Assembly: GCA_017450205.1 (NCBI GenBank)
Contig: JAFSVF010000025.1
Location: 1-36,711 of the forward strand
Reading direction: 5' to 3'
Origin: Bacilli bacterium
GTDB lineage: Bacteria > Bacillota_I > Bacilli_A > RF39 > UBA660
DNA length: 36,711 nt
The position numbers and the translations under genes are program-made. The notes below the pieces were generated by a model that saw only the letters and a program-made list of their open reading frames with translations, had not been told where the DNA came from and did not search any database. Positions 1 through 7,225 of the stretch are shown here, one piece after another. How positions within the stretch are numbered: position 1 is the stretch's first letter; every line of letters starts with the position of its first letter.

Positions 1-27
1 AGGTAGATATCTCATGTTATTTTGTGT

Positions 28-104
28 TATACTTGTCATGACTTAAGTCCTTTCTTGTTTAATTGTTTGCGTAACTCAATTATATAAGACTTAAGTCTTT
101 TTTT
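28..104 (+). promoter_or_regulatory. Extended -10 promoter, two identical palindromes and a weak terminator
   Basis: An extended -10 (TGt-TATACT, 25-33) is followed by two perfect 10-bp palindromes, GACTTAAGTC, at 40-49 and 88-97. The second forms AAGAC-ttaa-GTCTT followed by eight T residues (86-104), which looks like a short intrinsic terminator. The whole could be a short leader or small RNA, or the tail of an upstream gene outside the window followed by an operator pair. No coding sequence is visible in 1-234. Confidence 0.3.
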
Positions 105-171
105 ATATATAGAAATGTTTCACATCAATTGTATAACAACAATCATACAAATCGAAAAATAAAACATTTTA

Positions 172-213
172 TTGACATATAAAGATTCTATGTTATCCTT
201 GTGATAGAAGGAG
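172..213 (+). promoter_or_regulatory. Promoter and RBS of the first surface protein
   Basis: TTGACA (172-177), a 16-bp spacer and TATCCT (194-199) with an upstream TGt make a near-consensus extended promoter. AAGGAG lies at 208-213. The ATG used for the gene is 21 bases further on, an unusually long gap. An in-frame ATT at 226 would be better spaced. Confidence 0.6.
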
Positions 214-234
214 ATAGGTAAAAAAATTGTAAAA

Positions 235-2001
235 ATGAAAGTGAAAAGTTTATTTTTTCTTGCACTATGTTTTATAGGAATAACAAGTGTGTCTGCAGGA
301 TCATTTAAAATTGGAACTGTAGAATATGATTCATTAGCTGCTGCTATTGATGCTGTACCAGCTGATGGAACTAAGACAACAATTGTAATGACGCAAGATG
401 TAACTAATTCACCCGGGGTTCAAATCGATGAAGGAAAAAATGTAGTAATTGATTTTAATAATCATTACTATGAATCAGGAGCACCTTTCGTAGGTTCTCC
501 AAAAACCGAAACAATTTCGTTTAGGTTTATGAAAGGAGCTACTGTTTATTTAAAAAACGGTAACTTAAAGGCAAGCAACGATAAAGACTCGAAGATGTTT
601 ATACAAAACTACTCTGATTTAACTTTAGAAAATATTAAAATTGATGCTACAGATAACAACTATGATTATTTTTATGCACTAAGCTCTAATTATGGTCATG
701 TTTATGTAGGCGAAGGAACTTCAATTCTTGTAAATGAGAAAACTCATGCAAGAGCATTCGATATGTGTTGGGCACCTACACCTGGTAATGGAAGCTATAT
801 TAATGGTACTCAAATGATTATTGAAACAGATGAAGAAATCAATGGATACATTGAACTTGATGTATGGGGTACATATTCTGATAAAGATGTTATAAAAAGT
901 ACACTAGAAATCAAGAATATTGATTTTCATGGTAAATGGATTGTTGATGAAAGACTTAAAAATCAATTAACAATTGATGGTGGTAGATATATAAATCCAG
1001 GATTTAGTGAAACTAATTTACCTCCAGAAATACCAACAGATGAAAATCCATATATTGATATTCGATTATATCTTAAAGATGGAAATGCATCATATAACTT
1101 AAATGATCACTTCACAGTATTACCATCTAAGCATGTTGCATACGATAATGATAAATTATTTATCATTAAAGGACATGAATATAATTTCACCAAGAATTTA
1201 CCAATTGGATACGAACAATTTGTAATATATGAAATTGAAGACGAATCAATCGTAACAGTTGAAAATGGTATTCTAAAAGGAATTAAAGATGGTGTTTCAA
1301 AAATAACCGTAATTTTAGGTGAAGATAAAAACGGTAAAATTAAAAAGAGTTTTGATGCTATTGTATTTGACCTAGATGCTGCAACTGACTATCAAGCTAA
1401 TGAAAAAGAAGGAGAAACCATTGTTAATGTAATGAATATAATAGTTTCTAACGTAATTGAATCAGCATTAGATGATAATTCTAATGAAGGAATTGATGAA
1501 GATACAAAGAATAATTTAATTGCTGCTATCGAAGCAGGTAAAAAAGTTGATGCTAAAATAGAAATTAATAAACTTAAAGAAAGTGATTTAGATTCTACTT
1601 TAGTAAATAAAATTAAAAATAGTGTTTCTAATGGTACATTAGTAGAATTCTTAGATATTGATTTATTACTTACTGCAGATGATGATTTACTTGGTAAAGT
1701 AACAAAACTAGATGACGAATTAACTATATCAATAGATGCACATGAATCATTAAAAAATGCACCTGCTAATACTACAAGAAAATATTTCATTGTAAGAACG
1801 CATGAAGGTGATGAACCAGAAGTAATCGAAGCAACACTTAAAGATGGTAAATTAATCTTTAAAACTGATAGATTCTCTAATTATGCAGTAGGTTATACTG
1901 ATACAACAAATCCAAAAACTGGAGATAAAATTATAGCTTACGTAGCTATACTTGGAATATCTTTAGCTGCTTTATTTATATTAAAAAAGAAAAGAGTTTA
2001 A
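235..2001 (+). CDS. Sortase-anchored surface protein with beta-helix-like N-domain
   Basis: A secreted protein of 588 aa attached to the cell wall. It starts with a signal peptide (about residues 1-21, ending VSA-G). A long beta-rich region follows (about 25-270, beginning with the Y-DSLAAAIDA motif common in gut Bacillota surface proteins) that resembles a parallel beta-helix. A Big2-like Ig segment lies near 330-375 (ESIVTVENGILKGIKDG). The C-terminus is a classic sorting signal: NPKTG at 559-563, a hydrophobic helix and the basic tail KKKRV. Sortase cleaves between T and G in this family. The ligand is unknown. Its own promoter and terminator make it monocistronic. No sortase gene is present in the window. 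The surface anchoring is well supported; the adhesin role is inference. Confidence 0.85.
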   Translation: MKVKSLFFLALCFIGITSVSAGSFKIGTVEYDSLAAAIDAVPADGTKTTIVMTQDVTNSPGVQIDEGKNVVIDFNNHYYESGAPFVGSPKTETISFRFMKGATVYLKNGNLKASNDKDSKMFIQNYSDLTLENIKIDATDNNYDYFYALSSNYGHVYVGEGTSILVNEKTHARAFDMCWAPTPGNGSYINGTQMIIETDEEINGYIELDVWGTYSDKDVIKSTLEIKNIDFHGKWIVDERLKNQLTIDGGRYINPGFSETNLPPEIPTDENPYIDIRLYLKDGNASYNLNDHFTVLPSKHVAYDNDKLFIIKGHEYNFTKNLPIGYEQFVIYEIEDESIVTVENGILKGIKDGVSKITVILGEDKNGKIKKSFDAIVFDLDAATDYQANEKEGETIVNVMNIIVSNVIESALDDNSNEGIDEDTKNNLIAAIEAGKKVDAKIEINKLKESDLDSTLVNKIKNSVSNGTLVEFLDIDLLLTADDDLLGKVTKLDDELTISIDAHESLKNAPANTTRKYFIVRTHEGDEPEVIEATLKDGKLIFKTDRFSNYAVGYTDTTNPKTGDKIIAYVAILGISLAALFILKKKRV

Positions 2002-2006
2002 GTATT

Positions 2007-2035
2007 AACTAGCTTTTAAAAAAGCTAGTTTTTTT
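2007..2035 (+). terminator. Intrinsic terminator
   Basis: The 11-bp inverted repeat AACTAGCTTTT / AAAAGCTAGTT is followed by seven T residues, just after the surface protein stop. The convergent small ORF ends inside it, so it may act on both strands. Confidence 0.85.
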
Positions 2036-2165
2036 ATATAAACAAATCACATTGTTTATATAATCCTATTGAATCTGAATCACTTGATCCACTTAAAGTT
2101 AAACCCAAATTAGAAGATAAACACAATGAAACAAAGGCTTTTCTTAATTTTAAATTATTAATCAT
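2034..2165 (-). CDS. Small ORF resembling a lipoprotein leader that has lost its cysteine
   Basis: A 43-aa ORF on the minus strand starting at ATG 2165 with AAGGA (2170-2174) at good spacing. The peptide has a basic start (MINNLKLRKA), a hydrophobic stretch and then LTLSGSSDSDS. This reads like a lipoprotein signal whose lipobox Cys (LSGC) has become Ser, after which the protein soon ends. It is therefore probably a decayed or truncated lipoprotein gene, although a functional small secreted peptide is possible. Its end overlaps the terminator of the preceding convergent gene. Confidence 0.3.
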   Translation of the reverse strand: MINNLKLRKAFVSLCLSSNLGLTLSGSSDSDSIGLYKQCDLFI

Positions 2166-2249
2166 AATATCCTTCTTGAGTGCATAATATAATAGTACAA
2201 AATAATCTATTTGGATATACAAAAATTTATGTGTTTAAACTCTTAGATA

Positions 2250-2291
2250 TGGTATACTCAAATTGAGGTATTTAATACCAAAGATAAGGAG
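2250..2291 (+). promoter_or_regulatory. Promoter and RBS of the DUF2130 gene
   Basis: Extended -10 TGg-TATACT (2250-2258) without a recognisable -35. A short inverted repeat (GGTAT-tta-ATACC, 2268-2279) sits in the leader, and AAGGAG (2286-2291) lies 6 bases before the ATG. Confidence 0.5.
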
Positions 2292-2297
2292 TATTAT

Positions 2298-3602
2298 ATG
2301 AACGAAATTAAATGTCCAGAATGTGGTAAAGTATTTCAAATAGATGAAACAAGTTATGATTCAATAGTTAAACAAATCAGAGATCATGAATTTGAAAAAG
2401 AAATAGAAATAAGAGAAAAATCTTTTCAAAGTGATAAAGAATCAGCAGTTAAATTAGCAGAAGCAAATACTAAAGAAAAACTTAATGAAGAAATATCTAA
2501 ACTCAAACTAGAAATATCTTCATTACAAAATAAAGTTGAAATAGCTGATAAAGAAAAAGAATCAGCAATACAAACAGCTGTTACTAAAGTTGAAAATGAA
2601 TTAAATAATAAAATTAATACTTTAGAAATGGATAATAACAATTTAAAAAATGATTTAAAACTTAAAGAAAGTGAATCTAAATTAACTATCGAAAAGGCAT
2701 TATCCGAAAAAGATAAAACCATAGATAGTTTAAATAATAAAATAGAACTTTCTAAAAAAGAATTTGAATTAACTGAAAAGAATAATAAAGAGTCATTCCA
2801 ATTAGAATTAAAGAAAAAAGATGAAATGATTGAATACTATAAAGATATGAAAGCTAAATTCTCAACAAAGATGGTAGGTGAGTCATTAGAGCAATATTGT
2901 GATAAAGCATTTAATGAAATAAGAACTCTTTTCCCTAATTGTGAATTTGGTAAAGATAACGATGCAAGAACAGGTTCTAAAGGAGACTTCATCTTTAGAG
3001 ACTTTGATGATGAAGGAAATGAAGTAATATCTATTATGTTTGAAATGAAGAATCAAAATGAAGAAACTGCATCTAAACATAAGAATACTGACTTCCTAAA
3101 AGAATTAGATAAAGATAGAAAAGAAAAGAATTGTGAATATGCTGTATTAGTATCTCTATTAGAATTAGATAATGACTTATACAACGGAGGTATTACAGAC
3201 GTATCACATATTTATCCAAAGATGTATATAGTAAGACCTCAATCATTTATATCTATTATTACACTTCTTAGAAGTGCAGCACTTAAATCAATAGATATTA
3301 AAAAACAATTACTAATTGCTCAAAGAACTTCTGTAGATATTACAAACTTTGAAGATAACTTAAATGAATTTAAAGAAGGATTTGCAAGAAATTATAGACT
3401 TGCATCAGATAACTTTAATAAAGCAATCGATGAAATAGATAAAACTATTGATCACTTAAATAAGGTAAGAGATTCTCTAGTTAAATCAGATAATAACTTA
3501 AGACTAGCTAATAAAAAGTCAGAAGATTTAAGTATAAAAAGATTAACTTCAAATGCACCATCAGTAAGAGAAGCTTTTGATAATTTAAAAAATAACTCCT
3601 AA
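2298..3602 (+). CDS. DUF2130 family protein (coiled coil plus nuclease-like domain)
   Basis: This 434-aa protein has three parts. The N-terminus has a CPEC half zinc-ribbon (residues 6-9). A long coiled coil (about 30-185) is rich in K/E heptads. The C-terminal domain contains MVGESLEQYC, GSKGDFIFRDF and IMFEMKNQ. The pattern D...(about 20 residues)...E-x-K is the PD-(D/E)XK nuclease signature and fits the DUF2130 family, which resembles RmuC in layout (coiled coil followed by a restriction-like fold). Substrate and role are not established; a part in DNA processing is inference from the fold. The gene is monocistronic, with an extended -10 promoter and its own terminator. Family assignment is confident, function is not. 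Confidence 0.8.
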   Translation: MNEIKCPECGKVFQIDETSYDSIVKQIRDHEFEKEIEIREKSFQSDKESAVKLAEANTKEKLNEEISKLKLEISSLQNKVEIADKEKESAIQTAVTKVENELNNKINTLEMDNNNLKNDLKLKESESKLTIEKALSEKDKTIDSLNNKIELSKKEFELTEKNNKESFQLELKKKDEMIEYYKDMKAKFSTKMVGESLEQYCDKAFNEIRTLFPNCEFGKDNDARTGSKGDFIFRDFDDEGNEVISIMFEMKNQNEETASKHKNTDFLKELDKDRKEKNCEYAVLVSLLELDNDLYNGGITDVSHIYPKMYIVRPQSFISIITLLRSAALKSIDIKKQLLIAQRTSVDITNFEDNLNEFKEGFARNYRLASDNFNKAIDEIDKTIDHLNKVRDSLVKSDNNLRLANKKSEDLSIKRLTSNAPSVREAFDNLKNNS

Positions 3603-3614
3603 TGGAGTTTTTTT
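3595..3614 (+). terminator. Short intrinsic terminator
   Basis: ACTCC-taat-GGAGT followed by seven T residues. The stop codon of the upstream gene lies in the loop. Confidence 0.7.
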
Positions 3615-3690
3615 ATGTAAATATCTAATAATTTTATTATTAAATATTATTTATATGAGATAATACTAAATAGATATATAGGTGATTACA

Positions 3691-4254
3691 ATGAAAGAAA
3701 AAATGAAACTATTAATGAAAGATTATGAAACTATTCTATACGAAGGAAAACCAAATACTTTATGTTCTGTATTAGAAATAATCTTTAACCCATTATTACC
3801 AATTTCAATAATATGGGGATTTATTGATTCACTATTTATTAAAACAATTTTAAATAATAATTTTTATGATGACACAACAGCTATATTCCTTGTTATATTC
3901 TTTGCAGTACATTTAATGCCAGTATGGATGTATATATTCGGAATTTTAAGTGGCATTTACAAATATATAAAAACATACTATATCGTTACTAACGAAACAG
4001 CTTATATATCAAACGGAGATTCAAAAAAAGGAATAATAACTATACCATTTAAAGAGATGGCTATTGTTGAAACTCACGAAGGACTATTTGATAAAATGCT
4101 TGGAGTAGGAGATGTAGAAATATCATCTAAAAAATCAAATGTTAATGAGTTAGAAAAGGTATCCATATCTTCAATTTCTAACTTTAATGAATTATGTAAT
4201 TACATAAGTACTCAAAAAACAGAAGAATCTAGCGATTCACCATTTGAATGGTAA
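3691..4254 (+). CDS. Membrane protein with bacterial PH (bPH2-type) domain
   Basis: 187 aa. The ATG at 3691 is preferred over an in-frame GTG at 3682 because that GTG is part of the AGGTGA ribosome site, 5 bases upstream of the ATG. Two hydrophobic segments (about 27-50 and 63-95) are followed by YYIVTNETAYISNGDSKKG...IPFKEMAIVETHEGLFDKMLGVGDVEI. This is the pattern of the bPH_2 (former DUF304) domain: a beta barrel facing the cytoplasm next to a membrane hairpin. Such proteins bind partners or lipids at the membrane, and the partner here is unknown. The gene is followed 19 bases later by the small ART-like gene, so the two are probably co-transcribed. Confidence 0.75.
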   Translation: MKEKMKLLMKDYETILYEGKPNTLCSVLEIIFNPLLPISIIWGFIDSLFIKTILNNNFYDDTTAIFLVIFFAVHLMPVWMYIFGILSGIYKYIKTYYIVTNETAYISNGDSKKGIITIPFKEMAIVETHEGLFDKMLGVGDVEISSKKSNVNELEKVSISSISNFNELCNYISTQKTEESSDSPFEW

Positions 4255-4273
4255 TTAGTAAGGAAGTAATAAA

Positions 4274-4738
4274 ATGAATTTCAAAGGTTTATTTAATTTT
4301 GATGAATATGATTATTTTTATCATATGACAAGTATAGATTATGCTTCTTCAATTTGTGAAAAAGGTCTACTTGTAAATGGTAATAATATTTTAGATACTT
4401 CTAATTTATTATATACAACAGCAATTCCAATTAGTGAAGAAATGCTAGATAAATTCACTGATATCTTGTCTGATGAAATGGGTACAACGCAAGTAAGAGA
4501 TACTGATGCTTGTATTATAATTGGAACACCTAAAGAATATAATAAAGATATAGTTAATGATTATGATTCATTTAAAAATGAAGAATATTATGAAGGAATA
4601 GTAAGTAAAAATATGATCATGGGTTATATTGATTTAGATAAAGTTTTTCATATCAATGAAAACTATGAATTCTTCGAAGAAGATATAGCTGAGTTAACAG
4701 ATGGTACTATATCAGTAAGTCATTCTATAAAAAGATAA
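4274..4738 (+). CDS. Small protein with an ADP-ribosyltransferase-like N-terminal motif
   Basis: A 154-aa soluble protein, not recognised as a named family. Residues 16-32 read Y-H-M-T-S ... S-I-C-E-K-G-L. The H-x-T/S motif followed about 12 residues later by I-x-x-x-G-L is the signature start of the ART fold seen in DarT (DUF4433) and KptA/Tpt1 proteins, where the His contacts NAD. The middle of the protein has short beta-like segments (ACIIIGTP, MIMGYIDLD). A clear catalytic Glu motif is not obvious, although the C-terminal half is acidic. An alternative is a structural relative without transferase activity. AAGGAAG precedes the ATG. The PH-domain gene is immediately upstream, and an ADP-ribosylglycohydrolase-like gene lies 26 kb away, not adjacent. 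Confidence 0.45.
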   Translation: MNFKGLFNFDEYDYFYHMTSIDYASSICEKGLLVNGNNILDTSNLLYTTAIPISEEMLDKFTDILSDEMGTTQVRDTDACIIIGTPKEYNKDIVNDYDSFKNEEYYEGIVSKNMIMGYIDLDKVFHINENYEFFEEDIAELTDGTISVSHSIKR

Positions 4739-4739
4739 T

Positions 4740-4783
4740 TTACTTAAATTATTAATAAACATGCTATAATGTACCTAGGTGGG
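4740..4783 (+). promoter_or_regulatory. Extended -10 promoter
   Basis: TGc-TATAAT (4762-4770), a perfect extended -10, with a possible TTACTT -35 at 4740. The ribosome site AGGTGGG (4777-4783) lies directly before the ATG at 4789. Confidence 0.6.
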
Positions 4784-4788
4784 TATAG

Positions 4789-5625
4789 ATGGAAAACAAT
4801 ACATTAAAAGAATTAGTTTCTTATTATATATCAGTATTAGAAGAGGCTTTTTCTATTACTAAAGATCATAGTATTACTAATTTAAAAAGAATATCAAAAT
4901 TTAAAGATGATATAAGAATAAAAGAAAAATATTATAAAGAATTAAATGATTATTATGATAGTTTAAAAGTAGATTTAGATGTTATTAAATTCTTAATATT
5001 TAATCAATCTAAATTAAATGAAGATAATATATATCACACATTAAATAGATTAGATTCACTTGCTGAATCTAAATATAATTATATAGATTCAATAATAGAT
5101 CTCTTAGATATATCATGTGATTTAGAACTTCCAGAAAAGTTTTATATACCTAAAAAGAATTTTAGATATATGAATAAAGAAGAACTTATTAATATAGCTA
5201 AAGGATTTACTATGAATAGTGTTAAAGATTTTCTAGTTAATGAAAAAGTATACAATAATACTTCTTTTGACACTGCACTAGGAAGTGTTAAATATTTTAA
5301 TCTAGTAGGTGGAGAAACTAAATATATCGCAGGTGTATTTGAAAAAGGAATAGTCTTACCACGAGTAAGAGATGATTTAACTACATTAATAGCAATTCAT
5401 GAACTAGTACACAATTCAATACTCATGAATAAAGAGAGTATTAATGATAAAAATATAGTTTATAGTGAAATTCTTCCAAGATTCTATGAAAATCTATATG
5501 CTTCTCAAAATGGATTTATTAAAGAAACTATTCATAAAGATGAGTATACAGATATATTATTAAATGATTATCATAAAGAACCAATGATGGTACAAGTAGA
5601 AAAAGTAAGAAGATTAATAAATTAG
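4789..5625 (+). CDS. HExxH metallopeptidase-like protein, family unrecognised
   Basis: 278 aa, without signal peptide or membrane segment, so probably cytoplasmic. The first 120 residues are helical and K/E rich. The C-terminal half carries IAIHELVHNSIL with HELVH at 204-208, a zinc-binding HExxH helix. Downstream, YSEILPRFYENLYAS supplies possible third-ligand glutamates, as in gluzincins. The segment GETKYIAGVFEKGIVLPRVR just before the helix looks like the edge strand of such a fold. The protein is distantly reminiscent of the M3-like protein at 24513 and of the four HExxH paralogs at 32829-36511, but no clear alignment is visible outside the zinc helix. Substrate unknown. Confidence 0.55.
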   Translation: MENNTLKELVSYYISVLEEAFSITKDHSITNLKRISKFKDDIRIKEKYYKELNDYYDSLKVDLDVIKFLIFNQSKLNEDNIYHTLNRLDSLAESKYNYIDSIIDLLDISCDLELPEKFYIPKKNFRYMNKEELINIAKGFTMNSVKDFLVNEKVYNNTSFDTALGSVKYFNLVGGETKYIAGVFEKGIVLPRVRDDLTTLIAIHELVHNSILMNKESINDKNIVYSEILPRFYENLYASQNGFIKETIHKDEYTDILLNDYHKEPMMVQVEKVRRLIN

Positions 5626-5655
5626 TCTTTGTATAAAAATGTATTATAGTTAAAT

Positions 5656-5688
5656 AAAAAAGATATTAGCGAAAACTAATATCTTTTA
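5656..5688. terminator. Bidirectional-looking terminator
   Basis: AGATATTAG-cgaaaa-CTAATATCT, extended by A residues on the left and T residues on the right. It closes the HExxH gene. Confidence 0.65.
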
Positions 5689-5739
5689 TTGTATATAAAT
5701 AGAATTATAAATAATTTGCTTTTTTATAATAAATAAATA

Positions 5740-5780
5740 TGTTATATTAGATTTAGGATAGAGTTTATAGTTGTAAGGAT
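5740..5780 (+). promoter_or_regulatory. Extended -10 promoter and RBS of the surface-protein pair
   Basis: TGt-TATATT (5740-5748). AAGGAT (5775-5780) is the ribosome site for the ATG at 5789. The same extended -10 occurs before the prepilin gene at 27457, where the leader also shares the string GGATAGAGTTTAT. Confidence 0.5.
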
Positions 5781-5788
5781 GTATTTGT

Positions 5789-7207
5789 ATGAAAAAATAT
5801 TTATTATTTATTTGTTTATTATGTATTCCTTTTATAGGAATAGTTAAAGCAGAAAATGGACCATTTAGGGCATTTGCTGATATATCAATTAATTACGGTG
5901 AAGGATATATTTATGTTTACAATCCAAGAGAAGATACAGACGAGCATGAAAATGCAAGTTATGATGTAGAAACTAATACATTAACATTAGATAATATCAC
6001 CTGTAAAAGGATTGAAGTATCTTCGATGGGTGAAGATTTTAAAATAAAACTTATTGGTAATAACACTATTAACAGTGGCATTAAAATTGAAGGTGAAAAC
6101 TACAAAACAAATTTAGAAATTATAGGAACAGGTTCTTTAGTTTTAGGAGCTGATAATTTATGGACAGAAGCTATTTCTATAACATATGGTAATTTAGTTA
6201 TAGATAATACTGTTGAATTAATAATACAAAACCAATCAAATTCAGATAAAAACCTTATCTCAGTATATAATGATTCAAGTGAAGATAAGTTAATTACTAT
6301 TAAGAGTGATGAAGAAATAGAAGTTATAAGCGAATCTTCTATTACAGATCCATATTACTATTATGGAGCATATCTAAATCCAGTAATTAATAACGGATAC
6401 ATTATAAAAAAAGGAACAAAGTATTATGCTGCAGAGCTAATGTCTGGAACATTTTTTAAAGTTTACAATAGAGAACTTCAAGTTTTAGAATATAACGATG
6501 AAACAATTTATTACATAGATTTTCTACTTACATCAGAATATACTGAAATGAACATTGAATTAAATGGTTATGAAATTGTAAAAAGCAATACTGATATATT
6601 AGAAGCAAGTACTATTTCTGGAAGAAAGAAAATAGATTCTGTTTCTAATAAAATATATTATGTTGATAATGAAGTTTATGAAATTACTGATAAAACAATA
6701 TTATGGAACAACTTAGAATACAAGTTTGTAATTATTAAAAATGATATTAATGAAGATAATTTGGAATATGTTGATAATTTAAAATTATCTTATATTGATT
6801 CTCATTATTTAGAAATAAGTCCTTCAGAGTATGTAATAATTGATGGTAATAATTCTACTTATGATTCAAAGAACCCATTAGATTTTAAAATTAATGCAAG
6901 ATATTCATTATTTAAAGATGGTGGAAAAGTATATGTAGATGATAAAGAAATTACTGATTATACTTCTAAAGAAGGAAGTACAATTATAACTTTAAATACA
7001 TCTTTTCTAGATACTCTAGAACCAGGTAGGCATAATATCAAAGTTGAATTTACAAATGGCGCATATGCTGCTGGTGAATTTACTATTAATGAAAAAAAGA
7101 ATAATCCCAAAACAGGAGATTCAATAATAAGTATAATTTCAATACTAGTTATATCTTTACTAGTACTTATAATAAATAAAAGACATCAAATGATTCAACA
7201 CATATAA
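5789..7207 (+). CDS. Sortase-anchored beta-rich surface protein
   Basis: 472 aa. The signal peptide is about residues 1-21 (ends VKA-E). Residues 45-180 form a repetitive beta pattern (NTLTLDNIT, LIGNNTINSGIKI, LEIIGTGSLVLG, GNLVIDNTVELII) typical of right-handed beta-helix or carbohydrate-binding surface domains. Residues about 375-430 form a small beta domain (VYVDDKEITDYTSKEGSTIITL ... LEPGRHNIKVEF) that is clearly repeated near the C-terminus of the next protein. The end is NPKTG (439-443), a hydrophobic helix and the tail NKRHQMIQHI, longer than usual. The next gene starts 18 bases later with its own AGGTGAT-like ribosome site, so both are probably one unit. Specific ligand unknown. Confidence 0.75.
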   Translation: MKKYLLFICLLCIPFIGIVKAENGPFRAFADISINYGEGYIYVYNPREDTDEHENASYDVETNTLTLDNITCKRIEVSSMGEDFKIKLIGNNTINSGIKIEGENYKTNLEIIGTGSLVLGADNLWTEAISITYGNLVIDNTVELIIQNQSNSDKNLISVYNDSSEDKLITIKSDEEIEVISESSITDPYYYYGAYLNPVINNGYIIKKGTKYYAAELMSGTFFKVYNRELQVLEYNDETIYYIDFLLTSEYTEMNIELNGYEIVKSNTDILEASTISGRKKIDSVSNKIYYVDNEVYEITDKTILWNNLEYKFVIIKNDINEDNLEYVDNLKLSYIDSHYLEISPSEYVIIDGNNSTYDSKNPLDFKINARYSLFKDGGKVYVDDKEITDYTSKEGSTIITLNTSFLDTLEPGRHNIKVEFTNGAYAAGEFTINEKKNNPKTGDSIISIISILVISLLVLIINKRHQMIQHI

Positions 7208-7225
7208 CTTTAGTGTGGTGATTAT

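Noticed and set aside
1392..1790. 132-aa ORF on the minus strand
   Set aside because: Lies wholly inside the surface-protein gene, is Ser/Leu-rich as expected for an antisense shadow of AT-rich coding DNA, and has no ribosome site.
2426..2722. 98-aa minus-strand ORF inside the DUF2130 gene
   Set aside because: Antisense shadow of the coiled-coil region (Ser/Leu/Phe repeats mirror Glu/Lys codons).
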